Shown here: positions 44,304-53,206 of the stretch, piece after piece
How the letters are laid out: each line of letters begins with the position of its first letter
Numbering within the stretch: position 1 is the first letter of the stretch
From: Rhizorhapis suberifaciens
GTDB lineage: Bacteria; Pseudomonadota; Alphaproteobacteria; Sphingomonadales; Sphingomonadaceae
Assembly: GCF_014200045.1 (NCBI RefSeq)
Contig: NZ_JACHOV010000008.1
Span: forward strand, 1-64,000
Direction of reading: 5' to 3'
DNA length: 64,000 bases
Notes under the pieces: generated by a model
Database searches by the model: none
Seen by the model: the letters and a program-made list of their open reading frames with translations, nothing else
What the model was told of the DNA's origin: nothing
Program-made: the position numbers and the translations under genes

Positions 44304-45626
44304 GTGACTGATCTATTCGGCGCCAATGAGGAATGCAGGCCCGCCGAACCCGAGAAGGACGCGCCGCTGGCCGATCTGCTGCGGCCGAAATCGCTCAGCG
44401 AAGTCGTGGGCCAGGACCATCTCACCGGCCCTGAAGGCGCAATTGGCAGAATGGTGGCTGCTGGACGGTTAAGTTCGATCATCTTCTGGGGTCCCCCAGG
44501 CACCGGAAAAACCACGATATCGCGTTTGCTGGCGGACGCCGTGGGTCTTCGGTTCGAAGCGATCTCCGCCGTATTCTCCGGCGTCGCGGACCTCAAAAAG
44601 GTCTTCTCTGCCGCACGGGAGCATGCCCGGCTGGGTAAAAAGACCCTGCTCTTCGTGGACGAAATTCACCGGTTCAACCGTGCCCAGCAGGATGGATTCC
44701 TGCCCTATGTGGAGGATGGAACCGTCACTTTGGTGGGCGCGACCACGGAGAATCCCAGCTTCGAACTCAATGCGGCGCTCCTTTCCCGCGCGCAGGTTCT
44801 TATCCTCCATCGGCTCGATAGCGCCGCGTTGGAACAGCTTTTGTCCCGCGCAGAAAAGCTCTTGGGTCGCCCCCTGCCCCTTACGGAGGCGGCTCGTGAA
44901 GCGCTGATCGCCAGCGCGGATGGCGATGGTCGTTTCCTCCTCAACCAAGCGGAAACGCTCTATTCGGTCGACATCGAAAAACCGTTGGACTCCGCAGGCC
45001 TCTCGGCCCTCCTGCATCGACGTGTTGCGGTGTACGACAAGGATCGGGAGGGGCATTATAATCTTATCTCGGCTCTGCATAAGTCTTTGCGAGGTTCCGA
45101 TCCGCAAGCAGCGCTATATTATCTCGCCCGTATGCTGGTCGCTGGCGAGGAACCCCTGTACGTGCTGCGCCGCATCGTCCGTTTCGCCAGCGAGGACATA
45201 GGTCTGGCCGATCCGCAGGCCCTGGTGCAGTGCCTCGCCGCCAAGGACGCCTATGATTTCCTGGGCAGTCCGGAGGGCGAACTCGCCATCGTTCAGGCCT
45301 GCCTTTATTGCGCCACGGCACCCAAGTCCAACGCCGCCTACTTGGCGCAGAAAGCGGCGTGGAAGTCGGCCCGCGACACCGGCTCGCTAATGCCGCCGCA
45401 GAACATCCTCAACGCTCCTACAAAGCTCATGAAGGAAATTGGCTACGGTAGGGGCTATGCCTATGACCATGATATGGAAGAGGGCTTTTCCGGCGACAAT
45501 TATTGGCCGGGGGAGATGGAGGCGCAGACATTCTATCACCCCGCCGACCGCGGCTTTGAAAAGCGGGTGGCCGAACGCATTGCCTGGTGGAATGAACTGC
45601 GGGCGAACCGGAATGCAGGAAAATAG
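44304..45626 (+). CDS. rarA: Replication-associated recombination protein A (AAA ATPase)
   Basis: This 440-residue AAA ATPase, also called MgsA, acts at stalled replication forks. Walker A is GPPGTGKT at residues 63-70, Walker B is LLFVDEIHRFNRAQQD, and the C-terminal tetramerisation region has LIRGSDPQAALYYLARMLVA-like and RFASEDIGLADPQALVQ segments. The GTG start lies 87 bases after the GT4 gene. Its C-terminus overlaps the next gene by 14 bases. Confidence 0.95.
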   Translation: MTDLFGANEECRPAEPEKDAPLADLLRPKSLSEVVGQDHLTGPEGAIGRMVAAGRLSSIIFWGPPGTGKTTISRLLADAVGLRFEAISAVFSGVADLKKVFSAAREHARLGKKTLLFVDEIHRFNRAQQDGFLPYVEDGTVTLVGATTENPSFELNAALLSRAQVLILHRLDSAALEQLLSRAEKLLGRPLPLTEAAREALIASADGDGRFLLNQAETLYSVDIEKPLDSAGLSALLHRRVAVYDKDREGHYNLISALHKSLRGSDPQAALYYLARMLVAGEEPLYVLRRIVRFASEDIGLADPQALVQCLAAKDAYDFLGSPEGELAIVQACLYCATAPKSNAAYLAQKAAWKSARDTGSLMPPQNILNAPTKLMKEIGYGRGYAYDHDMEEGFSGDNYWPGEMEAQTFYHPADRGFEKRVAERIAWWNELRANRNAGK

Positions 45627-46494
45627 CGCTCGACCGCTTCCATATTTCACGCATTTTGCAGCGATCGATTGGTCTGGAGCAAAAGGTACGCGTCACAAGG
45701 GTATAGCCGTGGCACTTTGTGCTGCAGGGACCCAAGCACCGGAAATAGTACCGCCGCCAAATCGGTTATGGTCGCGCAAGCAAGTGGCCGACTGGGTGCT
45801 TTCTCAGGCCGGATCCTCACCCACTCTCTTTGGCTTCGACTTCAGCTTTGCACCGCCGCTTGTTGAACGCCGCGCCTATTTGCCTGGTGATAATGTCCCC
45901 GGGACCGCAAAGACCTTCTGGGCCTATGTCGACCGTGTCTGCATGGACGAGGACATAGGGGCCTCCAGCTTTCTTGAACAACATCACCGCCGTCATTTTT
46001 ACTTTGGAAAGGCGGACGGCGCGAAATCCACCTACATGCATTTCCGCCGGTGCGAAGCCCATTACAACGCGAACGGAGGCGGCAAACCTTCCACGGTCTA
46101 TGATGTTATTGGAGCAGCCCAGGTGGCCAAGGCGAGCTTCGCCGGCATGCGCCTGCTCCACCGGCTCAGCCGCCATTTGCCGATCTGGCCCTTTGACTCC
46201 TTGCCCGAAAGCGGCTCGGCTGTGACCGAAATCTACACCAGTATCGCGGCCCGCGCGGCTGGCCGTCCGAAGGGCCGCACAAAAATTAGGGACGCGGCCA
46301 CGCTTGATGCCGCACTGCTGAAAGTGGACAGCGCCCCGCATCGACCGATCGCTGTTTACGAAGACCATGCCACCGACGCCATCCTGACCGCTGCCTGGAT
46401 GCGTAAGCATGCGTCCGATCCAGCCTATTGGTCGCCAGCGTCCCTGACGGATGAAATTGCACGAACGGAGGGCTGGACCTTTGGGGTATTGTGA
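45613..46494 (+). CDS. DUF429-like predicted nuclease-fold protein
   Basis: This 293-residue protein starts at the ATG at 45613, overlapping the rarA stop by 14 bases. It has AIDWSGAKGTRHKGIAVALC near the N-terminus, FGFDFSFAPP, a VTEIYTSIAARAAG region and the EDHATDAILTAAWMRKH ending. The two Asp-containing strands and the C-terminal Asp/His arrangement match the RNase H-like DUF429 group. The family has no tested role. The neighbour rarA suggests a link to replication or repair, but only by position. Confidence 0.6.
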   Translation: MQENSARPLPYFTHFAAIDWSGAKGTRHKGIAVALCAAGTQAPEIVPPPNRLWSRKQVADWVLSQAGSSPTLFGFDFSFAPPLVERRAYLPGDNVPGTAKTFWAYVDRVCMDEDIGASSFLEQHHRRHFYFGKADGAKSTYMHFRRCEAHYNANGGGKPSTVYDVIGAAQVAKASFAGMRLLHRLSRHLPIWPFDSLPESGSAVTEIYTSIAARAAGRPKGRTKIRDAATLDAALLKVDSAPHRPIAVYEDHATDAILTAAWMRKHASDPAYWSPASLTDEIARTEGWTFGVL

Positions 46495-46513
46495 CTGTAA
46501 AGGGCTTTGCAAT

Positions 46514-46589
46514 GCCGCTTTAGCTCAGTTGGTAGAGCAACCGCCTTGTAAGCGGTAGGTCGTCAGTTCGAGTCTGACAAGCGGCACCA
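46514..46589 (+). tRNA. tRNA-Thr (anticodon UGU)
   Basis: A complete cloverleaf: acceptor GCCGCTT pairs with AAGCGGC, D arm TAGCTCAGTTGGTAGAGC, anticodon stem ACCGC/GCGGT with loop CTTGTAA (anticodon TGT), T arm CAGTTCGAGTCTG and encoded CCA. Confidence 0.95.
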
Positions 46590-46655
46590 CTATTTGAAAA
46601 GCCACAAGCGCCGGCGCAGGCATCCGCTAACTTGGGCGCTGACGACCTTAGACCC

Positions 46656-46735
46656 ACATCCGGTCATATCGAGCGAAGTCGAGACACGTCCGCAGGCCAG
46701 CGTCCCTTGACCTGGCTCAGGACAACCGGATCAAA
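46656..46735. repeat. Sphingomonad-type intergenic repeat remnant
   Basis: The segment contains TCGAGCGAAGTCGAGA and, reversed, a TGTCCTGAGCCAGGTCAA block, which resemble the dispersed GTTCGTCCTGAGC-type repeats seen in sphingomonad genomes. A weaker match lies at about 16705-16745. This is from memory of the pattern; copies elsewhere were not searched. Confidence 0.35.
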
Positions 46736-46823
46736 GCAAATCTTCATACTCTAGCTTTTTTTGCATAAAGCTCGGACACCTTGCGAACCTTGACAGGTTA
46801 AGGTGCTTTTATTGAGTGCCGAC

Positions 46824-47030
46824 TTAACTCGCGGTTGCGTGCAACCTCACCATATTGTCCATGTGGTTGCGTTCGATGGAAATGGCGCCGATTTCAGCGG
46901 CCTTGCGCCGATATTCCGCTGCCATGGCCAAGTGCATCTTCCGGGCGGGAAGGTCATCGGTGCCCGCTGCGAGTTGCTCGTGCATTTCAGCGCGTTCCAA
47001 ATAGATGGAGGGGTCATCGGAATTTAGCAT
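46824..47030 (-). CDS. Small protein of unknown function
   Basis: This 68-residue protein starts at the ATG at 47028-47030 with AGGAG upstream. It is helical and charged: IYLERAEMHEQLAAGTDDLP then ARKMHLAMAAEYRRKAAEIG. The spacing of Glu, Leu and Ala resembles the first 45 residues of the small protein at 41664-41882, so both may belong to one family of short helical proteins. Function unknown. Confidence 0.6.
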   Translation of the reverse strand: MLNSDDPSIYLERAEMHEQLAAGTDDLPARKMHLAMAAEYRRKAAEIGAISIERNHMDNMVRLHATAS

Positions 47031-47288
47031 GAAGGCAACTCCTGCTATTTTGATATCTCGAAGCAGTATCGTTCAAAATCCGGAGAGAGCTTCCCGTGCG
47101 GCCTGCCTTTTGGGCGGCGCTTCTATCACTCCGTCATTTCAATGATTGGCCATTCAGCGGATCTATTCGCGTCTGCGGACGCCGACCCTTTGAAAGCCTG
47201 TGCTGCTCCGATCCTCAAAAAGTACAACCTGCATGCCTTAGCGCAAATTCATGCAAAAGGAAATAGCAAGGCGTAACGTTCGTCCGGA

Positions 47289-48824
47289 TCAGCCCTCCGT
47301 CGGTCGCGGGGAGGCGCGATATTCCTTGATCGGCTTACCACCTTCCGCTGATTTTTCTCTTAAAACAACGTCATATCCCCACAAAGTCGAAAGATGTTGC
47401 AGCACCAGTTCAGTGTCGGAGGCAACAAGCTGGACGCCATGCGCAACCTTGTGTTCCAGGATCAGATGCCGGTCGCCCGCCATGTCGACATCAACGATCT
47501 GAATGTCAGGTTCAATCCAGCCAATATCATATTGCCTTGCCAGCGTGCGGCGGATTTCCCGATATCCCCGTTCATTATGGATGGCGTCGACCGTGAGCGC
47601 AGGCTCCTTCTCCTTGTCCCCCAGCTTGAACAATTTCCAATGGCGGATCAGATGCGGACTGAGGAACTGGCCGACAAAGCTTTCGTCACGGTAATTGGCC
47701 CATATATGCTTCATCACCTCGTCGGGGTTCTGCGACCCCGCAATATCGGGAAACCAGACACGATCCTCTGCGGTGGGTTCTGTGCAGATCCGGCGGATAT
47801 CCTGCATGATTCCAAACCCCAGCGCATAGGGATTGAAGCCCCCATAATGGCCGGAATCGAACATGGGCTGATGCGTCACATTGGTGTGAGACTGCAGGAA
47901 TTCCATGAAGGCGCCATCAGTAATAAGCCCCTTTTCGTGCAGCCGCGTCATGATCCGGTAATGCACATAGGTCGCGCATCCCTCGTTCATGACCTTGGTC
48001 TGCATCTGGGGATAAAAATATTGGGCGATCAAACGGATGATCCGCAGGATTTCCCTTTGCCAGGGTTGCAGAAGGGGCGCGGATTTTTCCAGGAAGTATA
48101 GAATATTCTCCTGCGGAAGGTTGAGCGCCGCGCGTCTGTCATCCGCCGGCTCGCGCGCATGGGTTTCGGTTCGAGGCAATGTCCGCCAAAGGTCGTTGTA
48201 AATCCGCTCCTGATGTGCATGGCGCTCCGCCTCCCGCTCAGCCTCGGCCTTCAGGTCGCGCACTTTGGCGCGTGGGTAGCGGTGAACGCCCTGATGCATC
48301 AGCGCATGGGCGGCATCCAAAAGCCGTTCGACGGCTTGCTGTCCATGGCGTTCCTCGCAGCCCATGATGTAGGCCTTGGCGAATTCCAGATAATCCAGGA
48401 TCCCTTCGGCATCGGTCCATTGCTTGAACAGATAATTATTCTTGAAAAAATGGTTATGACCGAAGGCCGCATGTGCAATGACCAAGGTCTGCATCATCGC
48501 GGTGTTTTCTTCCATGATATAGCTGATGCAGGGATCGGAATTGATCACCAACTCATAGGCCAGGCCTCGCATGCCTTTGCGGTAAAGCATCTCGTTTGCA
48601 AGGAACTGTTTGCCGAAAGACCAGTGCTTGTAAAATAAGGGCATGCCGGTGGATGAATAGGCGTCCAGCATCTGTTCGGCTGTGATGACTTCTATCTGGT
48701 TGGGATAGACGTCCAGCTTCATTTCATTGATCGCTATGTCCTCAACCGCATCATAGATTCGCCGAACCAGGTCGAAATTCCAATCCCCGCCTTCGAACAA
48801 AGGGGTGCCTACCCGATCGATCAT
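47289..48824 (-). CDS. SpoVR family protein
   Basis: This 511-residue protein matches SpoVR/YcgB: GMPLFYKHWSFGKQF, VINSDPCISYIMEENTAMM, HAAFGHNHFFKNNYLF, VMNEGCATYVHYRIM and the C-terminal ARQYDIGWIEPDIQIVDVD block. SpoVR proteins accompany PrkA kinases and YeaH proteins in many non-sporulating bacteria. Here the start overlaps the YeaH stop by ATGA. Its biochemical role is unknown; linkage to starvation and stress survival is known for the enterobacterial homologues. Confidence 0.92.
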   Translation of the reverse strand: MIDRVGTPLFEGGDWNFDLVRRIYDAVEDIAINEMKLDVYPNQIEVITAEQMLDAYSSTGMPLFYKHWSFGKQFLANEMLYRKGMRGLAYELVINSDPCISYIMEENTAMMQTLVIAHAAFGHNHFFKNNYLFKQWTDAEGILDYLEFAKAYIMGCEERHGQQAVERLLDAAHALMHQGVHRYPRAKVRDLKAEAEREAERHAHQERIYNDLWRTLPRTETHAREPADDRRAALNLPQENILYFLEKSAPLLQPWQREILRIIRLIAQYFYPQMQTKVMNEGCATYVHYRIMTRLHEKGLITDGAFMEFLQSHTNVTHQPMFDSGHYGGFNPYALGFGIMQDIRRICTEPTAEDRVWFPDIAGSQNPDEVMKHIWANYRDESFVGQFLSPHLIRHWKLFKLGDKEKEPALTVDAIHNERGYREIRRTLARQYDIGWIEPDIQIVDVDMAGDRHLILEHKVAHGVQLVASDTELVLQHLSTLWGYDVVLREKSAEGGKPIKEYRASPRPTEG

Positions 48825-50131
48825 GTCGTCTTTGCCCCCACGCCGCGCTTCTGGAACAATTCACGGAAAACAGGATAGATTTCCCGGCGGTGATGTACTT
48901 TCCGCATGACGAAGCGCTCAGGGGGTGACTCCACCCGTTCATAGGCCTGCCAAAGTTCGCTCCCGCTGGAAAGCGTTCCGCCCGCCATCGGGTCCTCCTC
49001 TCGCCCCACTTCCAGATAAGCCACATATTGAGAGATCGGTATGATCTCATTTTGCATCAGGCTGACCGTTTTCGGATTGTCGCTCGACATGTTGTCGCCG
49101 TCGGACGCTTGCGCAACATAGATGTTCCAGTCTTCCGGATTATACCGGTCCTTGACCACCTCCATCATCTTGTCGAGGGCGCTCGAAACCAGGGTTCCAC
49201 CTGTTTCCCGACTGTAAAAAAAGGTCTCTTCATCGACCTCTTCGGCCCGGTCCGTATGACGGATGAACACCACCTCCACATGCCGATAGCACCGCGTCAG
49301 GAACAGGTGGAGCAGGGCATAGAAGCGTTTGGCGAGATCCTTCATATGCTCGCTCATTGAACCCGAAACATCCATCAGGCAGAACATCACCGCCTGGGCA
49401 ATGGGCTTGGGATGATGTTCGTACCGCCGATAACGAAGGTCGATGGGATCGATATAGGAGATGAGCTTGCGACGCCGCTCAAGCAGGTTGCGCTCTTCTA
49501 TCAGCTTCAGCAGCAGGTCCGCATCGGTATCGCCCAGTTCCTCCAGCCGGGCGATCTCCTCCTCCAGCGCCTTCAGGTCTTCCGATTTCGGCCGCTTCAA
49601 GGCGATGCGGCGCGACATGGCGTTGCGCATGGTGCGACCTATGGACAAGGTCGCGGGAGAACCGGTGGTTTGAAATCCCGCCCGGCGAAGCTCGAACGAT
49701 GTCCCCCCTATCAACCGCCTTTTCGCCAGGTCCGGCAGTTCCAAATCGTCGAGAAACAGGTCCAGAAATTCTTCCCGCGTCAGTACAAAGCGGAATTCGT
49801 CCTCCCCTTCCCCGGTCCCGGCCTCACTGCCGCCGCTGCCTTGCCCGCTGCCACCGGGCGGGCGCGGGATCTTGTCGCCTTCGATATATTCCTTGTTGCC
49901 TGGAAAGATGTGATCGCGGTTTCCGCCACTTTGTGTGCGGTGCAGGCTCGGCTCATGCACGCCCTTTCGGACGATCGACACTTCACCTTCCTGATCGATG
50001 TCTTTTATGCTGCGGCCCTTCAAGCTGTCACGGACCGCCCGCTGGACTAATGATCGCGCCCTGCGCAAGAAGCGCTGCCGGTTGACGAGGCTCTTGCCGC
50101 CGGGGTTCAGGCGTCGATCGATTACATACAT
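48821..50131 (-). CDS. yeaH: YeaH/DUF444 family protein
   Basis: This 436-residue protein has a DUF444 start (MYVIDRRLNPGGKSLVNRQR) and a von Willebrand A-type core with the metal-site-like motif MFCLMDVSGSMSEH, followed by TDRAEEVDEETFFYSRETGG and the TLVSSALDKMMEVVKDRY segment. An acidic, glycine-rich linker (GGSGQGSGGSEAGTGEGED) lies near residues 89-107. YeaH is the conserved partner of the kinase YeaG/PrkA. Overlap with the SpoVR start is ATGA. A dispersed repeat separates it from prkA. Confidence 0.92.
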   Translation of the reverse strand: MYVIDRRLNPGGKSLVNRQRFLRRARSLVQRAVRDSLKGRSIKDIDQEGEVSIVRKGVHEPSLHRTQSGGNRDHIFPGNKEYIEGDKIPRPPGGSGQGSGGSEAGTGEGEDEFRFVLTREEFLDLFLDDLELPDLAKRRLIGGTSFELRRAGFQTTGSPATLSIGRTMRNAMSRRIALKRPKSEDLKALEEEIARLEELGDTDADLLLKLIEERNLLERRRKLISYIDPIDLRYRRYEHHPKPIAQAVMFCLMDVSGSMSEHMKDLAKRFYALLHLFLTRCYRHVEVVFIRHTDRAEEVDEETFFYSRETGGTLVSSALDKMMEVVKDRYNPEDWNIYVAQASDGDNMSSDNPKTVSLMQNEIIPISQYVAYLEVGREEDPMAGGTLSSGSELWQAYERVESPPERFVMRKVHHRREIYPVFRELFQKRGVGAKTT

Positions 50132-50165
50132 ATCAGTGCGCTAGGGCCTCCTGTTGTACAAGCAC

Positions 50166-50235
50166 ATCGTACTCCTGCAAAAGCAGGAGTCCAGTTGGAC
50201 CCTTGGACCTGGGCTCCTGCTTTCGCAGGAACGCA
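50166..50235. repeat. REP-like interspersed inverted repeat (second copy)
   Basis: CTCCTGCAAAAGCAGGAGTC and the reversed TCCTGCGAAAGCAGGAGCCC match 20 of 22 bases across the imperfect palindrome. The core TCCTGCGAAAGC is shared with the element at 23457-23544. It lies between yeaH and prkA and may form an mRNA hairpin. Confidence 0.75.
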
Positions 50236-50265
50236 TTGAACGAGAGGCTCTGCGTCAATCCTCCA

Positions 50266-52215
50266 TCACCCTGCCTGTTTCACGCGCATATACCATTCCA
50301 CCAGCCGCCGGACCTGCCGCTCCGTATAGCCCCGGTCGATCATGCGTTCGACAAATTCATGATGTTTCTTTTCGGTTTCGGTATCCTTCTTGGACCCGAA
50401 GCTGATGACTGGCAGCAGATCCTCGACCTGGCTGAACATCCGGCGCTCAATAACCTCCCGGATCTTTTCATAGCTGGTCCATGACGGATTGCGGCCATTA
50501 TTGCTTGCCCGCATGCGCAAAGCGAACTTCACGACCTCGTTCCGGAAATCCTTCGGATTGGCTATGCCCGCGGGCTTTTCAATTTTGGTAAGTTCCTGAT
50601 TGATCAGTTCGCGATCAAATAGCTGGCCGGTGTCCGGATCCTTGAAATCCAAATCCTCGATCCAAGCATCCGCATAGGCGACATATCGGTCGAACAGGTT
50701 CTGGCCATAGTCATGGTAGGATTCCAGATAAGCCTTCTGAATCTCATTGCCGATAAATTCGGCATAGCGCGGCGCCAGTTCGCCCTTGATGAACTCCAGA
50801 TAGCGCGTCTCCGTATCCGAAGGCAGTTGTTCCTGCCGCACCATCCGTTCCAGCACATACATCAGGTGCACAGGATCGGCTGACACTTCGGTCGGATCAT
50901 GGTTGAACGTCGCCGAAAGCGCCTTGAAGGCGAACCGGGTGGAAATCCCGTCCATCCCCTCATCGACGCCGGCAGCATCCTTATATTCCTGCATGCTCTT
51001 GGCTCGCGGATCGACCTCACGAAGGCTTTCCCCATCATAGACCCGCATCTTGGAATAGAGATTGCTGTTCTCGTGCTCGTGCAGCCTGCTCAGCACACAG
51101 AAGCGCGCCAGCATGTCGAGTGAGCCAGGAGCGCAGGGCGATCCGGACAGTTCGGACCCGCGCAACAGCTTTTCATAGATCTGCCGCTCTTCGGTTGCCC
51201 GTAGGCAATAAGGCACCTTGATAACGTAGATGCGGTCGATGAACGCTTCGTTGTTCTTGTTGTTCTTGAAGTTTTGCCACTCGGACTCGTTCGAGTGCGC
51301 CATGATGATGCCGGTAAACGGTATCGCCCCGATATTTTCAGAGCCGATATAATTGCCCTCCTGCGTCGCGGTCAGCAACGGGTGGAGCATCTTGATAGGC
51401 GCTTTGAACATCTCGACAAATTCAAGAAGTCCCTGGTTGGCGCGATTGAGGCCGCCCGAATAGCTATAGGCATCGGGATCATGCTGAGAGAGCATTTCCA
51501 GCTTCCGGATATCGACCTTGCCGACCAGCGATGAAATGTCCTGGTTATTTTCGTCGCCTGGCTCCGTCTTCGCAATGCCGACCTGATGCAGGCGCGACGG
51601 CAGCATCTTTTCCACTTTGAAGCGGGAGATGTCGCCATTGAACTCATCCAGACGCTTGCGGCACCACGGACTGATCAGGCCTGACAAGCGGCGACGGGGA
51701 ATGCCGTACTGGTCCTCCATCATCGTGCCATGGGTTTCCGGATCGAAAAGGGCCAAGGGGCTTTCGAAGACCGGACTGAGTTCGTCACCAGCCTTCAGCA
51801 CGTAGATGGGATGAACTTCCATCAGTGCCTTGAGCCGCTCGGCCAGCGAGGATTTGCCGCCACCTACCGGTCCCAGCAGATAGAGTATCTGCTTTCGCTC
51901 CTCCAGGCCCTGGGAAGCATGGCGAAAGAAGCTGACGATTCGTTCTATCGTTTCTTCCATGCCGTGGAATTCGGCAAAGCTCTGATAGCGGCGAATCGTT
52001 CGATTCATGAAGATGCGGCCAAGCCGCTGATCCTTCGATGTATCGATGATCTCAGGCTCTCCGATAGCCGCAAGCAACCGCTCGGGCGCACTGGCGTACA
52101 TCATCGGATCTCCGCGGCATCCGCGGAGATATTCCTCTAAGGTCATCTCCGCCTGGCGGCGCGCTTCATAGTTCCGGGTGAATTCCGAAAAGAGATCATT
52201 AATCGCCAATGTCAT
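50266..52215 (-). CDS. prkA: PrkA family serine protein kinase / AAA protein
   Basis: This 649-residue protein has a P-loop (GPVGGGKS, residues 115-122) and PrkA family blocks: FHGMEETIERIVSFFRHASQ, HPLLTATQEGNYIG, PFTGIIMAHSNESEWQNF, and IDRIYVIKVPYCLRATEE. E. coli YeaG is the homologue and autophosphorylates; some members are reported to be AAA-type ATP-dependent proteases. It is the first gene of the three-gene module prkA-yeaH-spoVR on the minus strand. RpoS or starvation control is known in enterobacteria, but the alphaproteobacterial regulator is not evident here. Confidence 0.94.
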   Translation of the reverse strand: MTLAINDLFSEFTRNYEARRQAEMTLEEYLRGCRGDPMMYASAPERLLAAIGEPEIIDTSKDQRLGRIFMNRTIRRYQSFAEFHGMEETIERIVSFFRHASQGLEERKQILYLLGPVGGGKSSLAERLKALMEVHPIYVLKAGDELSPVFESPLALFDPETHGTMMEDQYGIPRRRLSGLISPWCRKRLDEFNGDISRFKVEKMLPSRLHQVGIAKTEPGDENNQDISSLVGKVDIRKLEMLSQHDPDAYSYSGGLNRANQGLLEFVEMFKAPIKMLHPLLTATQEGNYIGSENIGAIPFTGIIMAHSNESEWQNFKNNKNNEAFIDRIYVIKVPYCLRATEERQIYEKLLRGSELSGSPCAPGSLDMLARFCVLSRLHEHENSNLYSKMRVYDGESLREVDPRAKSMQEYKDAAGVDEGMDGISTRFAFKALSATFNHDPTEVSADPVHLMYVLERMVRQEQLPSDTETRYLEFIKGELAPRYAEFIGNEIQKAYLESYHDYGQNLFDRYVAYADAWIEDLDFKDPDTGQLFDRELINQELTKIEKPAGIANPKDFRNEVVKFALRMRASNNGRNPSWTSYEKIREVIERRMFSQVEDLLPVISFGSKKDTETEKKHHEFVERMIDRGYTERQVRRLVEWYMRVKQAG

Positions 52216-52429
52216 CTCCTACGATCTGCAACGGCGGTGTAATCAATATAGGATAGACGCGCCTTTCAGACCAGTATGTGTTTTGCGGATATTGAACGCT
52301 TCAACGTACCCGCGGTTCAGCAGGGGTTAATGGGTCGGCGGAAGCAATGAATTGAAAAAGCTTGGAGGAGGTCATGCTGGCTGCAATGATCTTGAAGTTC
52401 ATAACCGAGCGCCGCCGGTCGTGGCGGTT

Positions 52430-53119
52430 CTAGGCGACTTCCCAATGTTCCAGCGTCGGGATCAATTCTTCATAATGATGGATGATCAGATCGGCGCCAA
52501 GCTCCTCGATCGGCTGGTTGAGAAATCCGAAACTCACAGCGATGCTGGGAATGCCGGCGCTCTTGGCGGCCATTGTGTCGTTGATGCTGTCGCCAAGAAA
52601 GATCGTCCGCCCTCCGCCGCAGCGACGGATCATCTCCTCTATGGGGGCGGCATGCGGTTTCGCCTTGCCTGGCCCCATCGTATCGCCGCCAATGATCGCG
52701 TCGAACCTTTCAGTCAGCCCCATCTGCTCGATCAGTGCCTTGGCGAAACGTTCATATTTGTTGGTGCAGATCGCCAATCTCACTCCGCGCGCGTGCAGTT
52801 CATCCATGGCTTCGGTTAGCCCGGGATAAGCCTTGCTGTGATGCGCCAGATTCTCGCCATAAAATTGCAGCAGCACCGGCAGATACTGCGCCATCAACTC
52901 GTCAGTGCAGCCGCCGGAGCGTTCAAGACCGCGCTGAAGCATCACCTTGGCGCCGTTGCCGACCAGTAACCTGACCTCTTCGATGGAAAACCGCGGGCGA
53001 CCGATAATCGCCAGCGTATGATTGACCGCTGCAGCGAGATCCCCGCTGGTGTCCAGCAAGGTTCCGTCCAGATCGAAGCCAACGATATCGAAAGGAATTT
53101 TTTTCATACGGCGGCTCAT
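52430..53119 (-). CDS. gph: HAD-family phosphoglycolate phosphatase
   Basis: This 229-residue hydrolase removes the phosphate of 2-phosphoglycolate from oxidative DNA repair or photorespiratory-type side reactions. The HAD nucleophile motif is VGFDLDGTLLDTSGDL and the third motif is IFLGDSINDTMAA. I chose the ATG at 53117-53119 with a weak AAAGGG ribosome site; the ATG four codons later is also possible. It is divergent from glmU by 87 bases. Specificity is inferred from sequence pattern. Confidence 0.88.
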   Translation of the reverse strand: MSRRMKKIPFDIVGFDLDGTLLDTSGDLAAAVNHTLAIIGRPRFSIEEVRLLVGNGAKVMLQRGLERSGGCTDELMAQYLPVLLQFYGENLAHHSKAYPGLTEAMDELHARGVRLAICTNKYERFAKALIEQMGLTERFDAIIGGDTMGPGKAKPHAAPIEEMIRRCGGGRTIFLGDSINDTMAAKSAGIPSIAVSFGFLNQPIEELGADLIIHHYEELIPTLEHWEVA

Positions 53120-53206
53120 GCCCTTTGCCCAGTGGCATATGCAAGCCAAACATGGCAGAGGGACGAGAAGCTGACCCAATTGCCAAGGGACCGATAAGAA
53201 GCAACG

